Below, one piece after another: positions 31,373-39,580 of a stretch of 43,234 bases of DNA. Position numbers and translations under genes: made by a program. The stretch lies in the NCBI GenBank assembly GCA_045046905.1, contig JASFYU010000113.1, positions 1 to 43,234 on the forward strand, written 5' to 3'. Each line of letters starts with the position of its first letter. Within the stretch, counting starts at the first letter, position 1. The notes below the pieces were generated by a model. That model saw only the letters and a program-made list of their open reading frames with translations. It was not told where the DNA came from and made no database searches. Source of the DNA: JASFYU01 sp045046905. Lineage in GTDB: Bacteria > Bacteroidota > Bacteroidia > Flavobacteriales > Flavobacteriaceae.

Positions 31373-33823
31373 CTAGAGTTTTTTCGGGTTCTTGACATTC
31401 ATATCGGTAAGCGCAATATCGATTACCTCGTTCATATTGGAAACATAATGAAATGTCAGGCCTTTTCGATAGTCCTCTTTTATTTCCTGAATATCTTTTC
31501 TGTTCTCTTCACAAAGTACAATTTCCTTGATACGAGCACGTTTGGCAGCCAATATTTTTTCCTTGATACCGCCAACAGGTAAAACCTTTCCACGAAGGGT
31601 AATTTCACCGGTCATGGCCAAACTTTTCTTAACTCTTTTTTGAGTGAACAATGACACCAAAGAGGTCAACATCGTAATACCAGCGCTTGGGCCATCTTTT
31701 GGAGTAGCCCCCTCAGGAACATGGATATGTACATTGTATTTTTCAAAAATATCGGAATCGATACCAAATCGATCGGCGTATGATTTTATATATACCATGG
31801 CTATGGTGGCAGACTCTTTCATCACCTTTCCAAGGTTTCCGGTAATATTCAAAGTTCCTTTTCCTTTAGACAAAATAGATTCTATAAAAAGAATATCGCC
31901 ACCAACACTTGTCCAAGCGAGACCTGTTACAACCCCGGCTACCTCATTGTTTTCATATTTGTCGCGTTCCATTCGGGCAGGCCCTAATATTTCTTCTACA
32001 TCGGCACTACTAATCTTTATGCTGTATTCCTCTTCTGTAGCAATCGATTTGGCCGCATAGCGTACCATTTTGGCGATTTGCTTTTCTAAGGAACGCACGC
32101 CCGATTCTCTTGTATAGCCTTCGACTATTTTTTCGAGCTGCGGCTTACCAATTTTTAGGTGTTTTGAATCAAGGCCGTGTTCTTTCAACTGCTTGGGCAA
32201 CAGATGCCTTTTTGCAATCTCTACTTTCTCCTCAATGGTATACCCAGTCACATTTATGATTTCCATACGATCCCGCAAAGCCGGTTGGATTGTAGAAAGA
32301 TTGTTCGCCGTTGCAATGAACATTACCCTTGAAAGGTCATAGCCCATTTCTAGAAAATTATCATGAAACTCATTATTCTGTTCGGGATCCAATACTTCTA
32401 ACATTGCCGATGAAGGGTCTCCTTGATGGCTATTGGAAAGCTTATCTATTTCGTCTAATATAAACACAGGATTCGATGTTCCCGCTTTTTTTATGCTCTG
32501 TACAATTCTACCGGGCATAGCGCCAATATAGGTTTTACGATGCCCTCTTATCTCGGCCTCATCTCTAAGACCCCCAAGTGACATTCGCACGTATTTCCTA
32601 CCCAAGGCCTCGGCAATTGATTTTCCCAGAGAGGTCTTACCCACTCCTGGAGGGCCATAAAGACATAAAATAGGAGATTTCATATCATTTCGGAGTTTTA
32701 GAACGGCCAAATGCTCTATAATCCTCTTCTTAACATCTTCAAGACCGTAGTGGTCGCGATCTAAAACCTTTTGTGCCCGCTTTAAATCAAACTTATCTTT
32801 TGAAAATTCATTCCAAGGTAGGTCTAAGAAAAGATCCAGATAATTCCTCTGAATAGAATACTCTGCCACTTGAGGGTTCATTCGTTGAATCTTCAACAAC
32901 TCCTTTTCAAAATGCTCTTTTGTCTTTGTATCCCATTTTTTCTTTTTTGCCCTTGCCCGCATTTCTTCGATCTCCTCATCATAAGAAACGCCACCCAGTT
33001 CTTCTTGAATGGTCTTCATTTGTTGGTGAAGAAAATATTCACGCTGTTGTTGGTCGAGATCACTCCTTACCTTAGACTGTATATCATTTTTCAGTTCGAG
33101 CTTTTGAAGTTCAACGTTCATGTACTTCAATGTCGCCAAGGCGCGTTCGCTTAAATCGGCAATTTCAAGAAGCTCTTGTTTATCTTTCACATCTAAATTA
33201 AGATTAGAAGACACAAAATTGATCAGGAATGAATTGCTCTCAATATTCTTTATCGCAAAAGATGCCTCACTAGGTATATTCGGATTATCTCTAATAATCT
33301 TCAGGGCAAGATCTTTGATCGATTCGATAATCGCCAAAAATTCTGTACTGTTTGGATCGGGCCGAACTTCCTTGGCTTCTCTGACAGTAGCCGTCATATA
33401 CGGTTTCTTCGTAAGCACTTCTGCTATCTCAAAACGTTTTTTTCCTTGAATAATAACCGTGGTATTGCCATCGGGCATTTGTAGTACTCTTAAAATTCTT
33501 GCAACGGTACCTAGGGTATTGATATCATTAATACCAGGATTCTCGGTATCTTCATCTTTTTGAGAAACCACCCCAATAACCTTAGAACCGTTATTAGCAT
33601 CCTTAATAAGACTGATCGATTTATCTCTCCCCGCAGTAATCGGAATTACCACTCCTGGAAACAACACCGTATTACGCAAGGGTAGTATGGCCAATGTTTC
33701 AGGCAAGCCTTCATTGTCCATTTGCTCTTCGTCTTCTCGGGTCAGCAACGGTATCAACTCAGAATCCTCATTGATACTATGCAAAGACATATTGTCAAAA
33801 TTTGAAAATTTGGAATCTCCCAT
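31373..33823 (-). CDS. lon: ATP-dependent protease La (Lon)
   Basis: Lon degrades damaged and regulatory proteins in the cytosol. From ATG 33823 it is 816 residues: LON substrate domain (LPILPLRNTVLFPG-like LAILPLRNTVLFPGVVIP), coiled-coil region, AAA+ module with Walker A GPPGVGKTSLGKS and Walker B VFILDEIDKL, and the protease domain with the Ser in PKDGPSAGITM and the Lys in GGIKEKILAAKR. An in-frame ATG at 33862 would add MVIVNDRMTEITY, which I do not recall from homologues, so the shorter start is used. It is divergent from the ECF sigma gene, with about 290 bases between them. Confidence 0.95.
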   Translation of the reverse strand: MGDSKFSNFDNMSLHSINEDSELIPLLTREDEEQMDNEGLPETLAILPLRNTVLFPGVVIPITAGRDKSISLIKDANNGSKVIGVVSQKDEDTENPGINDINTLGTVARILRVLQMPDGNTTVIIQGKKRFEIAEVLTKKPYMTATVREAKEVRPDPNSTEFLAIIESIKDLALKIIRDNPNIPSEASFAIKNIESNSFLINFVSSNLNLDVKDKQELLEIADLSERALATLKYMNVELQKLELKNDIQSKVRSDLDQQQREYFLHQQMKTIQEELGGVSYDEEIEEMRARAKKKKWDTKTKEHFEKELLKIQRMNPQVAEYSIQRNYLDLFLDLPWNEFSKDKFDLKRAQKVLDRDHYGLEDVKKRIIEHLAVLKLRNDMKSPILCLYGPPGVGKTSLGKSIAEALGRKYVRMSLGGLRDEAEIRGHRKTYIGAMPGRIVQSIKKAGTSNPVFILDEIDKLSNSHQGDPSSAMLEVLDPEQNNEFHDNFLEMGYDLSRVMFIATANNLSTIQPALRDRMEIINVTGYTIEEKVEIAKRHLLPKQLKEHGLDSKHLKIGKPQLEKIVEGYTRESGVRSLEKQIAKMVRYAAKSIATEEEYSIKISSADVEEILGPARMERDKYENNEVAGVVTGLAWTSVGGDILFIESILSKGKGTLNITGNLGKVMKESATIAMVYIKSYADRFGIDSDIFEKYNVHIHVPEGATPKDGPSAGITMLTSLVSLFTQKRVKKSLAMTGEITLRGKVLPVGGIKEKILAAKRARIKEIVLCEENRKDIQEIKEDYRKGLTFHYVSNMNEVIDIALTDMNVKNPKKL

Positions 33824-34113
33824 ATATGTTATTTCGGTCATTCTGTCATTCACAATGACCAAGACCTATTTTTTTATTATTTATCTATCCTCGAAAAGCC
33901 CTATTCTAGCGATACTGTTGCTTCCTAACCTTTCTTTATTCACCACAGTAAGACAATTGTTATGCCATTCATATCAAAAACTCAAAAACACTCCAATATA
34001 GCCATTATCACCAAGCAAAACTGCCAGTTATTAGCCCTATACTCTTTAACTTTTCACCATCAAACTGTAACAATCCTTACATTAGGTCATCTATTAAACA
34101 AACCATTCACCTT

Positions 34114-34668
34114 TTGAGCCACGAAAGAGAAGATATTGACACCTTATTACAATTGTGCCTTGAAGGGAAGCAAACTGCACAAATGAAGGTTTACGACCGC
34201 TATTACAAAGCGATGTTTAATACCGCCATTCGGATTGTAAAACACAGTGCCGAAGCCGAAGATGTCATGCAAGAATCATTTTTAAACGCGTTTTCAAAAT
34301 TGCATACATTCAAGGGCGAGGTCACCTTCGGATCCTGGTTAAAACGCATTGTAATAAACAACAGTATCTATCATTACAGGAAGCAACAAAAAAAGAATGA
34401 GGTTGCTCTAGATGATATGCTATACAAGGTCGAAGATAATAATGACGTTGTTTCAGATCATGCGTTAACCGAACTGAAGGCTCAAAAAGTGATGGAAACC
34501 ATGAAACTGTTAAAAGACAATTACAGAGTTTCTTTGACCTTACATCTAATCGATGGTTATGACTATGAAGAAATAAGTACCATAATGAATATGAGCTATG
34601 CCAACTGTAGAACAACAATCTCTAGGGCAAAGGAAAGTTTACGAAAAAAGTTAATACCGGTTTACTGA
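34114..34668 (+). CDS. ECF-type RNA polymerase sigma factor
   Basis: This 184-residue sigma-70 family protein has only regions 2 and 4. Region 2 includes KVYDRYYKAMFNTAIRIVKHSAEAEDVMQESFLNAFSKLHTF and SWLKRIVINNSIYHYRK; region 4 has GYDYEEISTIMNMSYANCRTTISRAKESLRKKL as the -35-binding helix-turn-helix. The start is a TTG, fixed by the lack of an upstream ATG and the family-typical length. Its TGA overlaps the ATG of the next gene by one base. With that membrane protein it probably forms a sigma/anti-sigma pair. Confidence 0.9.
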   Translation: MSHEREDIDTLLQLCLEGKQTAQMKVYDRYYKAMFNTAIRIVKHSAEAEDVMQESFLNAFSKLHTFKGEVTFGSWLKRIVINNSIYHYRKQQKKNEVALDDMLYKVEDNNDVVSDHALTELKAQKVMETMKLLKDNYRVSLTLHLIDGYDYEEISTIMNMSYANCRTTISRAKESLRKKLIPVY

Positions 34669-35228
34669 TGGAAAAAGAAAATTTAGAAAAGCTGTTTGAA
34701 AAGCTCCAAGGATCTTTTGATATAAAAGAACCTAAAGAGGCACATAGGCAAAGATTCTTAATGAAACTGGAAGAATCTAAAACGGTAGTAACACTGCAGA
34801 AGCCTAGGAGCTCTTGGTGGAAACCACTAGCAATTGCCGCATCTATCGCTGTTCTATTCACGATTGGAACAGGGTTGTACAATTCAGAAACCACCATTGA
34901 CGAACAGGTTGCCAAAATTTCTCCAGAGGCATCGAATTCTCATTTTTACTTTGCAAACCTTATAGAAGAGCAAGTGAAACAACTGGAAAACAAAAATATA
35001 CCAGAGACCAAAAAAATGGTCGATGACACTATGCTACAATTAAAAAAAATGGAAAGCGATTATAACACATTAGAAAAAGATTTGCTAAACGGTGGTAACA
35101 GTAAAATAATTTTGGGTGCAATGATCACCAATTTCCAAACGAGAATAGATCTTTTACAGAATGTCCTCAATCAAATTGAAACAGTTAAAAATTTAAAAAA
35201 ATATACTAATGAAAATTTCACTCTATAA
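34668..35228 (+). CDS. Single-span membrane protein, likely anti-sigma factor
   Basis: This 186-residue protein has a cytosolic N-terminus of about 50 residues (LEKLFEKLQGSFDIKEPKEAHRQRFLMKL), one membrane span (LAIAASIAVLFTIGTGLY, about 56-73), and a periplasmic part of about 110 residues with strong coiled-coil character (EEQVKQLENKNIPETKKMVDD, LQLKKMESDYNTLEKDLL). It lacks a zinc-binding anti-sigma motif. The one-base overlap with the ECF gene and the topology make an anti-sigma role likely but unproven. It overlaps the next gene by 20 bases. Confidence 0.75.
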   Translation: MEKENLEKLFEKLQGSFDIKEPKEAHRQRFLMKLEESKTVVTLQKPRSSWWKPLAIAASIAVLFTIGTGLYNSETTIDEQVAKISPEASNSHFYFANLIEEQVKQLENKNIPETKKMVDDTMLQLKKMESDYNTLEKDLLNGGNSKIILGAMITNFQTRIDLLQNVLNQIETVKNLKKYTNENFTL

Positions 35229-36294
35229 ATATGCAGCGGTTATCCTATTAAGCCTACCTATGATCCTTTCTGCACATGACGAAAAACTAAAAGGAAAGTA
35301 CACCAAGGAAAAAACCGTCAAAAAAGAATTTAGCGTCAATGCCGATGCCTTGCTTAAAATCAGCAATAGTTATGGCAATTTGAACATAAGCTCTTGGAAC
35401 CAAAACAGGGTTCTTATCGAAGTTCATATAAAAACCAATGGCAATAATGAGGAAAAGGTACAGCGTAAATTAGATGAAATCACCATTGCTTTCGAAAGTA
35501 GCAATAGCATGGTGTACGCCAAAACAGTCTTCCACAAATCTAAATTTAATTGGGGATGGGGCGGCAATACCAATGTAAACATGCAAGTCAATTACACCAT
35601 CAAACTGCCTGTAAAGAACAGCGTAAACCTCACTAATGATTACGGTAGTATTTTTTTAGACCGCATCGATGGGCACGCTAAAATAAATTGTGACTATGGG
35701 CGATTAGAAATCGGAGAATTGCGAGGGCGAAATAATCAATTGAGTTTTGACTATACTTCTAAATCTAGTATCGGTTATATAAATAGCGGAAACATAAAAG
35801 CGGATTATTCTGGGTTTACCATAGAAAAAGCAGGTGATTTAATAATTAGGGCCGATTACACGAATTCAACTATAGAAAAGATAAAAAATCTTCAATATAC
35901 TACTGATTATGGCACTATTGAAATTGGTGAAGTGCATAACATTCAAGGTAATGGGGATTATATCACCTTAAAATTGGGTACAGTTCATGGCAATTTAGAT
36001 ATCAATTCAAGCTTTGGGTCTATACGCATCGATACAATGGCCGAAGATGCCGGAAACTTGCGTATAGGGTCAGATTATACCGATGTTAAGATCGGATACG
36101 ATCCAGGCTATTACTTCGATTTTGAAATCAGAACCTCTTATGCCCGCCTTAGGGGAAAAAACGAATTTGAAATTAATATCAGTACCGAAAAATCTAATAA
36201 CAACTACTATAAAGGCTATTACGGAAAAGCAAATAGCGGTAACCATATAGCAATCAATAGCGATTACGGGGGCATCTCATTTACTAAAAACTAA
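35209..36294 (+). CDS. Exported DUF4097-like beta-repeat protein
   Basis: This 361-residue protein has a signal peptide (MKISLYKYAAVILLSLPMILS) and a DUF4097-like region: LKISNSYGNLNISSWNQNRVLIEVHI at the start, then repeated short strands with a D-Y-G/S/T theme (NDYGSIFLD, CDYGRLEIG, ADYSGFTIE, ADYTNSTIE, TDYGTIEIG, SDYTDVKIG, SDYGGISF). This spacing of about 20 residues suggests a right-handed beta-helix or solenoid. It overlaps the anti-sigma-like gene by 20 bases, so it belongs to the operon. It may sense or form part of the cell envelope; no enzyme motif is seen. Confidence 0.78.
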   Translation: MKISLYKYAAVILLSLPMILSAHDEKLKGKYTKEKTVKKEFSVNADALLKISNSYGNLNISSWNQNRVLIEVHIKTNGNNEEKVQRKLDEITIAFESSNSMVYAKTVFHKSKFNWGWGGNTNVNMQVNYTIKLPVKNSVNLTNDYGSIFLDRIDGHAKINCDYGRLEIGELRGRNNQLSFDYTSKSSIGYINSGNIKADYSGFTIEKAGDLIIRADYTNSTIEKIKNLQYTTDYGTIEIGEVHNIQGNGDYITLKLGTVHGNLDINSSFGSIRIDTMAEDAGNLRIGSDYTDVKIGYDPGYYFDFEIRTSYARLRGKNEFEINISTEKSNNNYYKGYYGKANSGNHIAINSDYGGISFTKN

Positions 36295-36312
36295 CTATCA
36301 ATCAGACCCTGT

Positions 36313-36331
36313 CTTTTGACTCCGCTCAGGG
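36313..36331 (+). repeat. CTTTTGACTCCGCTCAGGG repeat copy
   Basis: This matches the CACTTCGACTNCGCTCAGNG-type short repeat that I recall as common in flavobacterial intergenic DNA. A second copy is at 37232-37251. It lies between the DUF4097 gene and the GIN-domain gene. Confidence 0.4.
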
Positions 36332-36360
36332 TACAATTCAGGCTTACAAAACACAAAATC

Positions 36361-37086
36361 ATGAAAAAATTAACAATACTGGGTTTAGTGCTATTGCTTA
36401 GCGCTTCATGTACGGCACAATGGGGCAAAAGAATAAATGGAAATGGAAATGTGCTTACTATCGAACGCACCACTGGTGATTACGATGCGATAAGCGTTTC
36501 AGGATGGTTCGATGTTGAACTAGTCGAAGGTCAAGAAGGGAAGATTACCCTAAAGGGCGAAGAGAATCTTTTGGAGCATATTGTTACCAAAGTAAAAAAC
36601 GGAAGCCTGTCTATACGCGTTGAAAAGGGGTATAATTTACAGCCCAAATCATGGAAAACAGGCATTCATATTACCGTACCTATAGAGCAAATAAATACAA
36701 TTGTAATGTCAGGTTCAGGAGATATTGTCAGCAAAAAAACGCTCAAGGCCGAAGATTTTAAAACGGTAATGTCAGGTTCTGGGGATATTACTTTGAATTT
36801 GGAGGCAGAAACACTTTCGGCCTCTATGTCAGGTTCAGGTGATATAAAGCTGAGTGGGCGAGCTGATAGTTTTGAGGCTACTATTTCTGGCAGTGGCGAT
36901 ATTGAGGCCTATGGTTTAAAAGCCGATAATGTGACGGCTACGGTATCAGGATCGGCAAATATAAAGGTGACGGCCAACAAAATGCTGAAGGCCAGGGTTT
37001 CTGGGTCAGGCAATATTAGTTATCGGGGCAATCCTGAAAAAGTAGATACCAAAACATCAGGTTCTGCTAATATTTCAAAAGGGTAA
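36361..37086 (+). CDS. GIN-domain (DUF2807) putative auto-transporter adhesin head protein
   Basis: From ATG 36361 this 241-residue protein starts with a signal sequence (KLTILGLVLLLSASCTAQ); the Cys in SASC could be lipidated, but the box is weak. The rest is a GIN domain: GDYDAISVSGWFDVELVEGQEG, then a ladder of MSGSGDI-type repeats (VMSGSGDIVSKK, VMSGSGDITLNL, SMSGSGDIKLSG, TISGSGDIEAYG, VSGSANIKVT, VSGSGNISYRG) forming a beta-helix. The start at 36361 is favoured over an upstream GTG-like frame because of the signal peptide. It probably is co-transcribed with the sigma factor genes. Confidence 0.88.
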   Translation: MKKLTILGLVLLLSASCTAQWGKRINGNGNVLTIERTTGDYDAISVSGWFDVELVEGQEGKITLKGEENLLEHIVTKVKNGSLSIRVEKGYNLQPKSWKTGIHITVPIEQINTIVMSGSGDIVSKKTLKAEDFKTVMSGSGDITLNLEAETLSASMSGSGDIKLSGRADSFEATISGSGDIEAYGLKADNVTATVSGSANIKVTANKMLKARVSGSGNISYRGNPEKVDTKTSGSANISKG

Positions 37087-37281
37087 CCGCCAAATCAGAA
37101 TTTCAGAATCAAAAAAAGCAACTTTATTTTCTGTGACTCACGCTATAGCTAATTTGGCATAAAAATGTTTTTACGAGCAAAGCGAAGTAATCTGTTTATT
37201 GTTAGCCCATGAATTATAGATTGCTTCGTACCACTTCGGCTGCGCTCAGCGACCACCCGCAAAGACAACTAAAAGCACTTT
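37087..37281. repeat. Intergenic repeats between the GIN gene and the transporter
   Basis: This gap between convergent genes holds an imperfect inverted repeat (GCGAAGTAATCT 37182-37193; AGATTGCTTCGT 37218-37229) of the 'CGAAGCAATCT' kind seen widely in bacterial intergenic DNA, and directly after it CACTTCGGCTGCGCTCAGCG (37232-37251). The hairpin may end transcription from both sides. Confidence 0.5.
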
Positions 37282-38616
37282 TTAGACAGCCTCTTTTGTT
37301 TTATTATCCACCCTTGTCAATAAAAACATGCCTACCAAAAAGAACAAACCCAAAAATATAATAGCCATGCGCATACTACCCGTCAACTGTGCCACCACCC
37401 CATAGAGAAACGTACCGATTACAATCCCAATTTTCTCCGCTACATCATAAAAGCTAAAAAAAGAAGCGGTATCGGTGGTCTCAGGAAGAAATTTGGAATA
37501 GGTAGATCGCGAAAGGGCCTGAATGCCCCCCATAACAACACCTACACAGCCGGCGGCTATATAAAAATCTATCGGTGTACTAACAAAATACGCATACATA
37601 CAGATAAATACCCACAATAGGTTAATGACGATTAATGTTTTGATGTTACCATAGGCTTTAGATGCCCTAGCGGTCAAGGTAGCACCGGCAATAGCCACAA
37701 CCTGTATGAGCAGAATACTTATTATCAAGCCCGTAGTACGCTCACTATTAGACCCCCAATGTATTTCTTCCTCGCCAAAATAGGTCGCAATGAGCATTAC
37801 GGTCTGTACCGCCATACTGTACACAAAAAAAGCACCCAAATAGCGCTTTAATCTAATTTCGCCCCCCAATTGCTGCCATACAATCTTCAGTTCTTTAAAG
37901 CCATTAAGGATTATATTTTTTCGTTCTCCTTCTTTCTTATACCCTTTCGGAAGGTGAAAGAAGGTATATTGCGCAAAAACAATCCACCAAATACCTACCG
38001 ATAAAAATGAATATTTCATGGCCTTGATTTCCGCAACTTCGGTAGCATCACTTTCAATACCAAAAAAAGCAGGCTGCATTACCATAGCCAAATTGAACAG
38101 CAATAAGATTACACTGCCAATATAGCCCATTGAAAATCCTTTCGCACTAACCTGATCTTGTTGTTCTGGGAAGGCCACGTCTGGCAAATACGAATTATTG
38201 ATAGCAAAACTTACCCAAAACCCTACCAGACCAAAAAAGTAGCACCCTAGACCTAAATAAATATTCTCAAGGGAAAACCAGTACAATCCTATGCATGATA
38301 TGCCACCGAGGTAACAAAAAAACTTCATGAACACCTTTTTGTTACCCGAATAATCGGCAATACCTGACAATAAAGGGGTGATAATCGCAATGAACAAAAA
38401 TGCGGCCGAGGTAACATAGCTAATCAAGGGGGTCCGAGCAATCTCACCGCCAAAAATTGCTACTTTCTCAACATGGGCGGCTCTAAACAAAGCGCCATAG
38501 AAAATAGGGAATATGGCCGATGTGATTACCAGACTGTAAACGGAGTTTGCCCAATCATAAAATGCCCAAGCATTCAATATCTTTTTACTCCCTTTAATCG
38601 CTAAGGCTTTGGCCAT
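37282..38616 (-). CDS. UMF1-type MFS transporter
   Basis: This 444-residue protein has about 12 membrane spans and the UMF1/Atg22-like signature WAFYDWANSVYSLVITSAIFP near the start, then LLSGIADYSGNKKVFMKFF. Relatives are uncharacterised permeases, some tied to amino-acid release. The C-terminus (VDNKTKEAV) is formed by a GAGGCTGTCTAAA repeat that also ends cmk. It follows the M48 gene with a strong palindrome between them. Substrate unknown. Confidence 0.85.
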   Translation of the reverse strand: MAKALAIKGSKKILNAWAFYDWANSVYSLVITSAIFPIFYGALFRAAHVEKVAIFGGEIARTPLISYVTSAAFLFIAIITPLLSGIADYSGNKKVFMKFFCYLGGISCIGLYWFSLENIYLGLGCYFFGLVGFWVSFAINNSYLPDVAFPEQQDQVSAKGFSMGYIGSVILLLFNLAMVMQPAFFGIESDATEVAEIKAMKYSFLSVGIWWIVFAQYTFFHLPKGYKKEGERKNIILNGFKELKIVWQQLGGEIRLKRYLGAFFVYSMAVQTVMLIATYFGEEEIHWGSNSERTTGLIISILLIQVVAIAGATLTARASKAYGNIKTLIVINLLWVFICMYAYFVSTPIDFYIAAGCVGVVMGGIQALSRSTYSKFLPETTDTASFFSFYDVAEKIGIVIGTFLYGVVAQLTGSMRMAIIFLGLFFLVGMFLLTRVDNKTKEAV

Positions 38617-38682
38617 ATATTAAAGTAAACAACGGGGCAAGTCCAGAGGCATTAATAAGGAACTAACCATTTATATTTCGAC

Positions 38683-38711
38683 ACAAGCCTGCCTGCGGTA
38701 GGCAGGCTTGT
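38683..38711. repeat. CCTGCC palindrome, intact copy
   Basis: ACAAGCCTGCCT, loop GCGGT, AGGCAGGCTTGT: a perfect 12-bp stem. It lies 28 bases beyond the stop of the M48 gene and might end its transcript before the transporter gene. Related partial copies are at 10706 and 20195. A CCCA/TGGG pair follows (38720-38731), as it does in the eboA leader. Confidence 0.65.
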
Positions 38712-38738
38712 AATTTAGACCCAATAGTGGGCTTTTAA

Positions 38739-39545
38739 TTATTGAAAAGAGGTCACCCCAAATTTTCTGGCCTCCTCTTTTGCCAAGGGTGCCCAAGCGG
38801 TAAGATTGGCAATCCGAGTATCATTTGATGGGTGGGTGCTCATAAATTCAGGAGGTGCCTGACCGCCGCTTTTGGCCTTCATTCTTCTCCAGAGTTCGGC
38901 AGCTTCGGTTGGGTTATACCCAGCAATGGCCATAATCTGAAGGCCTATACGATCCGCTTCGGTCTCATGACTCCTGCTAAAGGGTAACATAACACCTACT
39001 TGTGAAACAATGCCGTAGGCCTGATTGAAAACATTTCTTTTTTGATCCTTAAGGGCTATATTACCAGCGACCGCTCCAAGTTGTTGCAATGTTCCTGCAC
39101 TCATTCGCTGTGCGCCATGGTCGGCCAATGCATGGGCAACTTCATGCCCCATGACAACGGCCACCCCCGTTTCGGTTTGTGTAATCGGAAGTATGCCTGT
39201 ATAGAACACAATCTTACCTCCTGGCATACACCAGGCGTTTACGGTCGAATCCTTGACTAGGTTGTATTCCCATTTATAATCCTTTAGATAGCCTGGGTAT
39301 CCGTTGGCAGCAAGCCAACGTTCTGCAGCCGACGATATGCGTTGGCCTACCTTAGTTATCATTCTGGCATCTGCCGAACTCTCGATAACATTGTTCTCGC
39401 CAAGAAATTGATCATACTGGGCAAAAGCTGTCGGAAAAATTTGACTGTTCGGATAAAAGTTCAAGGTGCTTTTTCCTGTAAACGGATTTGTTTTACAAGC
39501 GGCAATGCCTATAAACATCAAAATAATTACTAATACTTTTTTCAT
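38739..39545 (-). CDS. M48 family zinc metalloprotease, lipoprotein
   Basis: This 268-residue protein is a predicted lipoprotein: lipobox IAAC with Cys17, so the enzyme sits in the periplasm or at the outer membrane. The zinc site is HEVAH at 134-138 with the third ligand in the ETEAD segment (194-198). GGKIVFYTGILP and MSTHPSNDTRI are typical of the YggG/LoiP and BepA-like branch, which degrades misfolded outer-membrane proteins. It starts 35 bases after the GH31 gene. Confidence 0.9.
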   Translation of the reverse strand: MKKVLVIILMFIGIAACKTNPFTGKSTLNFYPNSQIFPTAFAQYDQFLGENNVIESSADARMITKVGQRISSAAERWLAANGYPGYLKDYKWEYNLVKDSTVNAWCMPGGKIVFYTGILPITQTETGVAVVMGHEVAHALADHGAQRMSAGTLQQLGAVAGNIALKDQKRNVFNQAYGIVSQVGVMLPFSRSHETEADRIGLQIMAIAGYNPTEAAELWRRMKAKSGGQAPPEFMSTHPSNDTRIANLTAWAPLAKEEARKFGVTSFQ

Positions 39546-39580
39546 TTTAAGTAGTGTTTAGCACGTAAAATACAAAAAAA

